Origin: Nitrospiraceae bacterium
GTDB lineage: Bacteria; Nitrospirota; Thermodesulfovibrionia; Thermodesulfovibrionales; UBA9159
Assembly (NCBI GenBank): GCA_003453735.1
Contig: DMNE01000276.1
Location: 1 to 6,891, forward strand
Length of the DNA stretch: 6,891 bases
Reading direction: 5' to 3'
Under the pieces are notes generated by a model. It was not told the DNA's origin, did not search any database, and worked only from the letters and a program-made list of their open reading frames with translations. The number at the start of each line of letters is the position of its first letter. The first letter of the stretch is position 1. This document shows, piece by piece, positions 1 to 5,695 of the stretch. The translations under genes and the position numbers were made by a program.

Positions 1-405
1 TTTATCGATCACGGCATGGGCGTGGTGATCGGTGAGACAGCTGAGGTGGGGGAGGACTGTTAGCTCTATCAAGGCGTTACGTTGGGCGGCACGGGGAAAG
101 AAAAGGGCAAGCGTCATCCTACCCTCGGTGATCACGTGGTCGTGGGTACCGGTGCCAAGATCCTGGGCGCAGTAACCATAGGAAATCATGCGAAGATCGG
201 TGCAAATGCCGTAGTGCTTGAACCCGTTGCTGATTATTCAATCGTCGTGGGTGTTCCAGGGAAGATAATCAAGAAGAAGGTTTTGAGAATGATGGAGGAA
301 GGTCCTGTGGAAAGCCTTGCCCGTGTGCACATGCCTGATCCGGTAGAGGAAAAATTCAGGGAGATCGAAAAGCGGTTAGAAAAACTCGAGGGTAAAGGAG
401 GAGTG
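1..405 (+). pseudogene. cysE: Serine O-acetyltransferase, 3' part, interrupted by an in-frame TAG
   Basis: CysE makes O-acetylserine from serine and acetyl-CoA, the first step of cysteine synthesis in the cytoplasm. The window enters the gene inside the left-handed beta-helix domain. Frame 1 reads FIDHGMGVVIGETAEVGEDC, then TAG at 61-63, then [19 protein letters not shown]. The Asp-His pair at residues 3-4 matches the catalytic Asp157-His158 of E. coli CysE, and His39 in KRHP matches His193. Hexapeptide coils follow ([21 protein letters not shown]), then the PGKI coil end and a charged tail with MPDPVEEKF. Apart from the TAG the frame is well conserved up to about position 390. No stop precedes cysS, so the frame runs into it. 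A TTG at 82 could restart translation but would lose the catalytic His. The gene is either a decaying copy, an assembly error, or read through. Family identity is secure; its functional state is not. Confidence 0.85.
394..401 (+). promoter_or_regulatory. Strong Shine-Dalgarno of cysS
   Basis: AAAGGAGG lies four bases before the ATG at 406. It decides the cysS start, even though the upstream cysE frame is open through it, and argues that CysRS is translated on its own rather than only as a CysE fusion. Confidence 0.85.
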
Positions 406-1854
406 ATGCGTGTTTATAACACCCTGTCCGGGAATAAGGAAAAACTGATTCCTCTGTCTCCGGGGAAAATCGGGATGTACGCATGCGGGGTCACCGTTTA
501 TGACCTCAGCCATATAGGTCATGCGAGGAGCTCCATCGTTTTTGATGTCATAAGGAGATATCTAACATTCAAGGGTCTTGCCGTTAAGTACGTCAGAAAC
601 TTTACCGATATTGACGACAAGATCATAAACCGGGCCCGAGAGGAAGGCATCACATGGGATGAAGTTGCAAGGAAGTACACAGAGCAGTACTACCGAGATA
701 TGGACAGACTGGGTGTTGCGAGAGCGGATGTTGAACCAAAAGCAACAGAGCATATACCGGAGATTATAACAATAGTCAAGACGCTGCTCGACAAAGGGTA
801 CGCATACGCTGTTGACGGGGATGTCTATTTCGAGGTTCAGAAATTCCCTGATTATGGCAAACTCTCAAAGAGGGACATCTCGGAGATGCTCGCAGGAGCT
901 CGTGTGGAAGTGGATGAACGGAAGAAAAGTCCCGCGGACTTTGCCCTGTGGAAATCGTCGAAGCCGGGGGAACCTTCGTGGGACAGCCCCTGGGGCCCCG
1001 GAAGGCCGGGATGGCATATTGAATGCACTGCCATGTCCATGAAACACATCGGTGAGAGTCTTGACATCCACGGCGGCGGAGCTGACCTGATCTTCCCCCA
1101 CCATGAAAACGAGTTGGCTCAATCCGAAACATATAGCGGTAAACCTTTTGTCAAGTACTGGGTACATAACGGCTTCATTACGATCGACAGAGAGAAAATG
1201 TCGAAGTCCCTGGGGAATTTCTTCACCATACGGGAGATCCTCGATAAGTTCGATCCCGAGGTCGTCAGGTTCTTTCTCCTCTCCACCCATTATAGAAGCC
1301 CCATAGAGTTCTCCGATGAATCACTGCGTGAGGCCGAGTCGTCGTTGGACAGATATTACACCACGGTCATCAGGATTGAGGATTTCTTACGAGAAGGGGT
1401 TGAAAAAGAAAGGCCGTCTGCTGAAGAAACATCCCTTGAAGAAAATCTCGCCGCTTTCATGAATGAGTTCAGCGAAGCAATGGATGATGATTTTAACACT
1501 GCACAGGCACTCGGACATATCTTTGAACTGATAAGGGAGACCAACAGGTTTTTAGACTCGAGGCCTTCGGGTCAGAAGGCAAGAGATCTCTTAGCAAAGA
1601 CAAGAGATGTTCTGAGTCAACTGGCAAGTATTCTGAATATCTTCAACAAAAGACCTGAAGAATGGTATGACGCCTTGATGCAATCCAAGAAGATCCCTTA
1701 CACAAAGGAAGAGATCCTCAACAAGATACAGCAGCGGCAAATAGCCAGACAGAGGAAGGATTGGGCAGCGGCAGATGCCATAAGGAAGGAACTCGAGCAA
1801 CACCGGATTATCCTCGAAGACAAGAAAGACGGAACTAGATGGAAAGTAGGATGA
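406..1854 (+). CDS. cysS: Cysteinyl-tRNA synthetase
   Basis: A class I aminoacyl-tRNA synthetase that charges tRNA-Cys with cysteine using ATP, in the cytoplasm. The protein is 482 residues, normal for the family. HIGH is at residues 36-39 and KMSKS at 264-268, followed by LGNF. The zinc ligands that select cysteine are all present: Cys27 (YACGVTVYD), Cys207 (HIECTAMS), and His232 and Glu236 (FPHHENE). The C-terminal third is the helical anticodon-binding region and ends in the usual [18 protein letters not shown] segment followed by [11 protein letters not shown]. The start at 406 is set by a strong Shine-Dalgarno and by homology (MRVYNTL). The upstream frame is continuous with cysE, so an automatic caller may extend this gene to the TTG at 82; I reject that start. 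It is probably cotranscribed with cysE. The gene looks intact. Confidence 0.97.
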   Translation: MRVYNTLSGNKEKLIPLSPGKIGMYACGVTVYDLSHIGHARSSIVFDVIRRYLTFKGLAVKYVRNFTDIDDKIINRAREEGITWDEVARKYTEQYYRDMDRLGVARADVEPKATEHIPEIITIVKTLLDKGYAYAVDGDVYFEVQKFPDYGKLSKRDISEMLAGARVEVDERKKSPADFALWKSSKPGEPSWDSPWGPGRPGWHIECTAMSMKHIGESLDIHGGGADLIFPHHENELAQSETYSGKPFVKYWVHNGFITIDREKMSKSLGNFFTIREILDKFDPEVVRFFLLSTHYRSPIEFSDESLREAESSLDRYYTTVIRIEDFLREGVEKERPSAEETSLEENLAAFMNEFSEAMDDDFNTAQALGHIFELIRETNRFLDSRPSGQKARDLLAKTRDVLSQLASILNIFNKRPEEWYDALMQSKKIPYTKEEILNKIQQRQIARQRKDWAAADAIRKELEQHRIILEDKKDGTRWKVG

Positions 1855-1872
1855 AGCAATGGTCACCGTTTA

Positions 1873-1890
1873 GTGATCTGCGTGATCTGC
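1873..1890. repeat. Two tandem 9-bp repeats between cysS and arsR
   Basis: GTGATCTGC occurs twice in direct tandem in the roughly 100-bp gap between the convergent cysS and arsR genes. Nothing else in the gap is distinctive: a short AGAGAT/ATCTCT inverted repeat at 1931-1954 has a T-rich loop rather than a T-rich tail, so it is not a convincing terminator. Confidence 0.5.
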
Positions 1891-1953
1891 GGTGCGGGCT
1901 CCTTGTCCTAAAACCTTCAACTCAAATACAAGAGATGGGAATCTTTTTATCTC

Positions 1954-2283
1954 TCACTGAGCCGCTCTCTTCGCCAGCCTGCCTCTTTCCTTCATATGCT
2001 CCATCAGGACCTCTCTCATAAGAGAACATGCTTCGATGACTTTGTAGTTTGAAACGCTGTAATAGATATTGATTCCTTTCCTCCTCGATTGAAGTATTCC
2101 CTTATATCTCATTACCGCCAGATGCTGAGACACGTTTGCCTTGGGGACACCCAAAATCTCCACGAGTTCACTCACGGTCTTTTCGCCTTCCTTGAGAGCA
2201 TTCAGGATTTCAATCCTCTTGGGGCTTGCAAGAGTCTTGCAAATATCAGACTGCATTTCAAACAGCGCTTTATTCTTCCGCAT
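1954..2283 (-). CDS. ArsR/SmtB-family winged-helix transcriptional regulator
   Basis: A 109-residue DNA-binding repressor of the ArsR/SmtB fold, acting as a cytoplasmic dimer. The N-terminal helices (residues 7-31, with LASPKRIEILNAL) lead into the helix-turn-helix: TVSELVEILGV at 37-46 and the recognition helix PKANVSQHLAVMRYKGI at 47-63. The beta-wing follows (LQSRRKGINIYYSV, 64-77), then a long C-terminal helix. The classic metal motif ELCVCDL is absent; that position reads SELVEIL. The only cysteines are Cys15 in the first helix and Cys86 in the last helix, both in the region that forms the dimer interface. The ligand is therefore unknown and could be a metal or a thiol/redox signal, or there may be none. 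The start ATG at 2283 has no Shine-Dalgarno; upstream, the frame meets a stop (2317-2319) before any other start. The gene is divergent from the PHP gene and convergent with cysS. Autoregulation is likely but inferred. Confidence 0.9.
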   Translation of the reverse strand: MRKNKALFEMQSDICKTLASPKRIEILNALKEGEKTVSELVEILGVPKANVSQHLAVMRYKGILQSRRKGINIYYSVSNYKVIEACSLMREVLMEHMKERGRLAKRAAQ

Positions 2284-2293
2284 ATATGCATAT
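2281..2293. promoter_or_regulatory. Overlapping palindromes at the arsR start, candidate operator
   Basis: CATATATG (2281-2288) and ATATGCATAT (2284-2293) are two overlapping perfect palindromes. They cover the arsR start codon and the edge of its predicted -10 box. AT-rich dyads overlapping the promoter are typical ArsR/SmtB operators, so autorepression is a reasonable inference. Confidence 0.45.
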
Positions 2294-2320
2294 TCTAAGT
2301 ATTTACGGCAGGAAGGTCAA
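2292..2320 (-). promoter_or_regulatory. Sigma-70-like promoter of arsR, predicted leaderless
   Basis: On the minus strand, TTGACC (2320-2315) is separated by exactly 17 bp from TAGAAT (2297-2292); each hexamer matches the consensus at five of six positions. Transcription would begin near 2285, only about two bases before the ATG at 2283, leaving no room for a ribosome binding site, and none is seen. Confidence 0.6.
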
Positions 2321-2385
2321 GATCTCTCTACCCGCACAGATTTTTACATGAGGCTGCAGGGCTTCTCCCGGTCTTGCTGCGCGAC

Positions 2386-2415
2386 TTTACATTTCAACGG
2401 TATTTACGGTATCTT
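2386..2415 (+). promoter_or_regulatory. Candidate promoter of the PHP-TPR operon, predicted leaderless
   Basis: TTTACA (2386-2391, five of six to the -35 consensus) and TATCTT (2410-2415, four of six to the -10) are 18 bp apart. The expected transcript start is around 2421-2422, at the second of the two ATG codons (2418 and 2421). No Shine-Dalgarno precedes either ATG. Confidence 0.35.
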
Positions 2416-2417
2416 GT

Positions 2418-3077
2418 ATGATGATCGACCTTCATACCCATACCCTGCTCAGCGATGGAGAACTCCTGCCCTTTGAGCTGGTGAGAAGGGCTGTTGCAAA
2501 GGGCTATACTGCCATTGCCATAACTGACCATGTTGACCAGTCCAATATAGATTTTGTAGTACCGCGAATCGTCAGCGCACTAAAAAAATTAAAGGGACTC
2601 GTCCCCGTCGAGCTGATCCCCGGTGCCGAGATAACGCACGCGCCACCGAAACTCATCCCTGACCTCGTAAAAGAAGCCCGCTTCCTCGGAGCGAGGATGG
2701 TCATTGTCCACGGTGAGACGATTGTTGAACCGGTCTTGGAAGGAACAAACAGGGCCGCTATCGAGGCTGCAGCCGATATCATATCTCATCCGGGATTAAT
2801 CACTACAGAAGATATACTCTTTGCCAAGGACAAGGGGATTGTGCTTGAGATAACCTCTCGAAGTGGGCACTCACTGTCTAATGGTTATGTGGCAAAGGAG
2901 GCGATTAAGTTCGGTGTGCCTTTGACGATAAACACTGATTCCCACAGCCCCGGAGACCTCATCACGGAAGCAACCGCGAGAAAGATACTCTTGGCAGCCG
3001 GGATAGATGAAAGTCGGGTTGAGTCAATATTCGAAAACGCAAAACTGCTCGTTGAAAAAGCGCTAAGGGGGAATTAA
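2418..3077 (+). CDS. PHP-domain metal-dependent phosphoesterase (histidinol-phosphatase-like)
   Basis: A 219-residue stand-alone PHP domain, a TIM-like barrel with a trinuclear metal site that usually cleaves phosphoesters. All metal-binding motifs are visible: HTH at residues 6-8 with Asp13 (LLSDGE), TDH at 36-38, Glu71 and His74 (GAEITH), His99 (VHGE), His124 (ISHPG), and Asp174 and His176 (TDSH). The substrate cannot be read from sequence. Family members include histidinol phosphatase HisK, nucleotide-3',5'-bisphosphate phosphatases and polymerase exonuclease domains; no histidine-biosynthesis gene is nearby. The start is either of two adjacent ATGs (2418 or 2421). Homologues as I recall them begin MIDLHTH, which favours 2421. 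There is no Shine-Dalgarno. It is the first gene of a two-gene unit with the TPR protein and is divergent from arsR. Confidence 0.9.
   Translation: MMIDLHTHTLLSDGELLPFELVRRAVAKGYTAIAITDHVDQSNIDFVVPRIVSALKKLKGLVPVELIPGAEITHAPPKLIPDLVKEARFLGARMVIVHGETIVEPVLEGTNRAAIEAAADIISHPGLITTEDILFAKDKGIVLEITSRSGHSLSNGYVAKEAIKFGVPLTINTDSHSPGDLITEATARKILLAAGIDESRVESIFENAKLLVEKALRGN
3065..3071 (+). promoter_or_regulatory. Shine-Dalgarno of the TPR gene
   Basis: AAGGGGG, inside the end of the PHP gene, lies five bases before the ATG at 3077. With the TAATG stop/start overlap it indicates translational coupling of the two genes. Confidence 0.75.
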
Positions 3078-3769
3078 TGCCAAAGGCTATTAAAAAGAAG
3101 GTTGCAAAACCCGCGAGGAAAGAAGAAGATGTAAAGGATATCATGCATGATATAGGCAAATCCATCGCCGAGAGAAAGAGCTACCTTCTGCCGATTGTGA
3201 TCATAATAGCCTTAGCGGTTCTCGCAGGAGCAGGGTCTTTCTTTTATCGTTCAACCATGAATACGAAGGCAGACGCCCTTGAATATGACGGGTATAGAAT
3301 ATATTACGGGCTGTACCAGAAGCAGCCCCTTCAAAAAGAAACTCAGTACCAGCAGGCCCTCGAAAAATTTCAACAGGCGTATGCTGCGAGAAAGTCACCC
3401 TACTCGCTCTTTTATATTGCGGCTTGCTATGACGAAATGGGTAAATACGACGATTCCCTGAAGGCCCTGAAGGAGTTGAATGAACAATTTCCCGATGACG
3501 AAAGATACGTGCCCCTTTCTTACTATAAAATGGCACTTATCGACCTTAAGAGAGGCAAGAACGATGAGGCGCTGAAACTTCTTGATACTGTATGCAATTA
3601 CAAAACGGGTGCATTCAAAGAGCTTGCCCTGTTGGAATCTGCAAGAATTCTCGAGTCGATGGGCAAGAAAGAGGAAGCTGCAAAAAAATATGGGCAGTTG
3701 AAGAAAGACTTTCCGAATTCACCATTTGCAAAGGCAGGGCAAGCACCGGCCGAAGAGAAAAAAGACTAA
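3077..3769 (+). CDS. Membrane-anchored tetratricopeptide-repeat protein
   Basis: A 230-residue protein with a lysine-rich N-terminal cytoplasmic stretch (residues 1-35), one transmembrane helix at about 36-57 (YLLPIVIIIALAVLAGAGSF) and a C-terminal TPR domain that should face the periplasm by the positive-inside rule. TPR-like helix pairs are visible at about 91-103 (QQALEKFQQAYAA), 108-141 (LFYIAACYDEMGKYDDSLKALKELNEQFPDD), 145-176 and 182-215 (ALLESARILESMGKKEEAAKKYGQLKKDFPNSP). The last ends in the FPNSPFA signature common to YbgF/YfgM-like TPRs. The architecture resembles YfgM, an ancillary protein of the Sec translocon, but a YfgM role is not proved. It lies directly downstream of the PHP gene with a one-base overlap and strong coupling. 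Its stop overlaps that of the opposing transglycosylase gene by 4 bp. TPR domains bind proteins, so a scaffold or envelope-assembly role is likely. Confidence 0.85.
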   Translation: MPKAIKKKVAKPARKEEDVKDIMHDIGKSIAERKSYLLPIVIIIALAVLAGAGSFFYRSTMNTKADALEYDGYRIYYGLYQKQPLQKETQYQQALEKFQQAYAARKSPYSLFYIAACYDEMGKYDDSLKALKELNEQFPDDERYVPLSYYKMALIDLKRGKNDEALKLLDTVCNYKTGAFKELALLESARILESMGKKEEAAKKYGQLKKDFPNSPFAKAGQAPAEEKKD

Positions 3770-5199
3770 TTAGTTAGATAGGAATCTTTTTTACTCAGCG
3801 ATGTTACGAGGATTCTTTTATTCCTCTTCCTTCTGGATTTCTTGTATACAGCCTTCTTGATCATTACCTTCTTGATCATTACCTTGTCATCCCTATCCAG
3901 CGAAAACTTCTCTTTCGGGGGAAGGTAGATCTTTTCACCAGCCCTTACGGCCGGAACTCCCTTATTGAGCTCGCTGATCACGCTAGCAGGTATACCCGTT
4001 TTACATGCGATCTTCTTTACGGTATCTCCCTTTCTAACCGTATAGGTGGCAATCGTAAATCGTTCATCTTCAGGGATTCTCGATAGATTTTCGATGAAGA
4101 GATCCCTCGCGCCGACCGGTATCCTCAAGGCGTAGGAACTAACATTGGCCGGGGTGCTCCATCGCCTGAGTTCAGGGTTAAGCTCCCTGATAGCATTGAC
4201 CGTAGTTTGTGCACAACTCGCTGCAATATCAAGGTCAAGCGGCTTTTCAAGCGTCACCTCATCGTACTGCAGGGGAGCACGATAATCCAGATTCTCAAAT
4301 CCATAGGATTGGGGATCCGCTGCAATCATCGTTGCTGCTATGAAGCGTGGGACGTATTCCTTTGTTTCATTATTAATTTGCCTTGTGCTCAGCAGCGCCC
4401 AATAATCATCGCTTTTTGACCGGTTCAATGCCTTGAGGATCTTCCCTTCGCCCGCATTGTAAGCGGCCATTGCAAGGTTCCACGACCCGAACATGTCATA
4501 GAGATCTTTGAGATAGTTTGCAGCGGCTTCAGTGGACTTTACCGGGTCTTTTCTCTCATCCCGCCACCAATCGATCTTAAGACCGTATCGCTTGCCCGTG
4601 GAAGCGATAAACTGCCATGGGCCTACAGCCTTTGCCACTGAATAAGCATTGGGACTGAAACCGCTCTCTATGAGGGAAAGGAAAGCTATATCTTCTGGTA
4701 CGTTATTTGCCCTAAAGATTTCCTTCATCATTTCAAGATATTTCCCCGACCTCGCCAGCCAGATCGAGAATCTTTCCTTTATCGTTTCTGCGAATAGTGA
4801 GATATTCCGGTTTACTGCTTTTGTGGCAACGGGAGTAGCGGGATACGATGTAGTAAGCCCTTGATTCACTTTTGTATCAGGCTGCACGTCTATCGTTTCT
4901 GAGGATAGTGAGATATTCCGGTTTACTGCTTTTGTGGCAACAGGAGTTGCGGGATACGATGTAGTAAGCCCTTGATTCACTTTTGTATCAGACTGTGCGT
5001 CCTGGGGTTGCTCTTCAGCAGGCTGCTCTGGAGCGGAGAGGGTTTGATCAGTCGGGACTTTATCCTGGTCGAGAGCAGGGGACGCTTTAGAATCCTCAGA
5101 GAGAAGCTCATCGCTCCATGCATTTTGAATACTACCAAGAGAAGAGAAAAGACAAAAAAACAAGCAAGATAGCACGATGGATATAATCCTTTTGCTCAT
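3766..5199 (-). CDS. mltD: MltD-type lytic transglycosylase with LysM domain
   Basis: A 477-residue exported enzyme that cleaves the MurNAc-GlcNAc bond of peptidoglycan, forming 1,6-anhydro-MurNAc. A signal peptide spans about residues 1-29 (MSKR, a hydrophobic core, then QNAWS before DE); it looks like a signal-peptidase I site, with no good lipobox, unlike E. coli MltD. A Pro/Glu/Gln-rich linker at 35-140 contains a 37-residue tandem duplication. The SLT domain runs from about 155 to 295: catalytic Glu178 in LIESGFSPNAYS, GPWQF at 193-197 and AAYNAGEG at 245-252. A degenerate LysM-like segment (about 316-362) is followed by a clear LysM at 384-427 (YTVRKGDTVKKIA, GEKIYLP). The tail (444-464) is strongly basic and contains a duplicated VMIKK. 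The start at 5199 is set by AGGGG four bases upstream and by the signal peptide; an ATG at 5289 would put 30 charged residues before it. It is convergent with the TPR gene. Confidence 0.93.
   Translation of the reverse strand: MSKRIISIVLSCLFFCLFSSLGSIQNAWSDELLSEDSKASPALDQDKVPTDQTLSAPEQPAEEQPQDAQSDTKVNQGLTTSYPATPVATKAVNRNISLSSETIDVQPDTKVNQGLTTSYPATPVATKAVNRNISLFAETIKERFSIWLARSGKYLEMMKEIFRANNVPEDIAFLSLIESGFSPNAYSVAKAVGPWQFIASTGKRYGLKIDWWRDERKDPVKSTEAAANYLKDLYDMFGSWNLAMAAYNAGEGKILKALNRSKSDDYWALLSTRQINNETKEYVPRFIAATMIAADPQSYGFENLDYRAPLQYDEVTLEKPLDLDIAASCAQTTVNAIRELNPELRRWSTPANVSSYALRIPVGARDLFIENLSRIPEDERFTIATYTVRKGDTVKKIACKTGIPASVISELNKGVPAVRAGEKIYLPPKEKFSLDRDDKVMIKKVMIKKAVYKKSRRKRNKRILVTSLSKKDSYLTN
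3853..3882. repeat. Exact 15-bp tandem duplication in the 3' end of mltD
   Basis: Two identical copies of CTTCTTGATCATTAC (plus strand) sit head to tail, encoding VMIKK twice in frame in the basic C-terminal tail of the transglycosylase, after its LysM domain. The copies are perfect, so the duplication is recent or maintained by slippage. Confidence 0.95.
4781..5002. repeat. 111-bp tandem duplication in the mltD linker (two copies)
   Basis: 4781-4891 and 4892-5002 match at 103 of 111 positions by my count. The unit is exactly 37 codons, so the frame is kept: residues 67-103 and 104-140 share DTKVNQGLTTSYPATPVATK and differ at four positions. It lies in the low-complexity linker between signal peptide and catalytic domain, where length is probably tolerated. 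Confidence 0.95.
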
Positions 5200-5203
5200 A
5201 TCG

Positions 5204-5208
5204 CCCCT
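5204..5208 (-). promoter_or_regulatory. Shine-Dalgarno of mltD
   Basis: On the minus strand AGGGG lies four bases before the ATG at 5199. It supports the internal start directly before the signal peptide rather than the upstream ATG at 5289. Confidence 0.7.
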
Positions 5209-5273
5209 ATTTTTTCTGAAAATTACCCATTTGTCAAGAAATATTTTCTTTCTTGCCATATTTTTCGTTCTTT

Positions 5274-5286
5274 TGTCCTCAGGACA
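5274..5286. repeat. Short perfect dyad upstream of mltD
   Basis: TGTCCT and AGGACA are separated by a single C. This near-perfect 13-bp palindrome lies 75 bp upstream of the mltD start and could be an operator; no protein can be assigned. Confidence 0.4.
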
Positions 5287-5661
5287 CAAGTCAGCAGTTC
5301 AGGCCCTGCGTCACCGCTTGATGGCTTGCCTGGATAGTGCGGTAACGGGATGACGGAGAGCATTCTTTGCGGAGATACGGAAGGATCGGAATAAGAAGCA
5401 CCGCGAGATATGGGTCTGAAATCGTAAAAAAAACCCCTGTAAACCATGCTTTTAAGAGACCGAAGAGAAAACCCCTGAAAAAGCGTCTGCTCTCCCAGGG
5501 CTGGGTTCAGTTCCTCAAATCAGTAAAGCGAAACGGAACTTTATGGGCGGACAATAATCACGGATCTGCCTACCAACGTAGTTTCGCAAATTCACTGGGT
5601 TGATATGTTTAAACTGTTGATCCCTTCTGCTGTTCTGGTATCTCACCCACGAGTCAGTGGT

Positions 5662-5690
5662 TTGCAAAATTTCTGTCGAAATGTTAGATT
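5662..5690 (+). promoter_or_regulatory. Candidate promoter of queF, predicted leaderless
   Basis: TTGCAA (5662-5667) and TAGATT (5685-5690) are 17 bp apart and each match the consensus at four of six positions. The transcript would start at about 5696-5697, on the ATG I choose for queF. No Shine-Dalgarno precedes that ATG or the one at 5681. Confidence 0.4.
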
Positions 5691-5695
5691 TTTCC

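Larger units (their letters stand above)
5200..5695. other. Gene-free region between divergent mltD and queF
   Basis: About 500 bp without a coding region I can support. It holds a 13-bp dyad at 5274-5286 (TGTCCT C AGGACA), a direct repeat AAACCCCTG at 5431-5439 and 5469-5477, and a CCCAG-GG-CTGGG inverted repeat at 5494-5505. I find no preQ1 riboswitch signature before queF and no tRNA. Open frames of about 75-90 codons exist on both strands but have no ribosome binding site or recognisable domain, and two of them overlap each other on opposite strands. The region should contain promoters for both flanking genes. Confidence 0.6.

Noticed and set aside
82..405. TTG at 82 as the true start of a CysE-CysRS fusion protein
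   Set aside because: Conserved CysE sequence continues upstream of 82 in the same frame across the TAG, and a truncated start would lose the catalytic Asp-His pair. CysRS has its own strong Shine-Dalgarno and ATG at 406.
865..1290. 141-codon minus-strand frame inside cysS
   Set aside because: Fully antisense to a highly conserved part of cysS (zinc site and KMSKS); a shadow of that gene.
1931..1954. Terminator between cysS and arsR
   Set aside because: The AGAGAT/ATCTCT stem is weak and the T-run is in the loop, not after the stem.
5209..5237. TTGACA-17-AAAAAT as the main mltD promoter
   Set aside because: The -35 is perfect, but the -10 is weak and the predicted start at about 5202 would cut off the Shine-Dalgarno. 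Mentioned only as part of the leaderless pattern.
5197..5289. Upstream ATG at 5289 for mltD
   Set aside because: It would put 30 charged residues before a clear signal peptide. The ATG at 5199 has a Shine-Dalgarno and begins MSKR plus a hydrophobic core.
5223..5447. 74-codon minus-strand frame upstream of mltD
   Set aside because: No ribosome binding site or domain, and it overlaps the mltD promoter region in another frame.
5494..5520. tRNA T-arm-like GGGTTCAGTTCC
   Set aside because: The flanking stems do not pair and no acceptor or anticodon arm fits around it.
5367..5603. 78-codon plus-strand frame with a very basic product
   Set aside because: TTG start, no ribosome binding site, no recognisable domain, and a similar-sized frame overlaps on the other strand. 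Probably noncoding.
5400..5695. preQ1 riboswitch before queF
   Set aside because: No short pseudoknot with an A-rich tail running into a ribosome binding site is present, and the gene appears leaderless.
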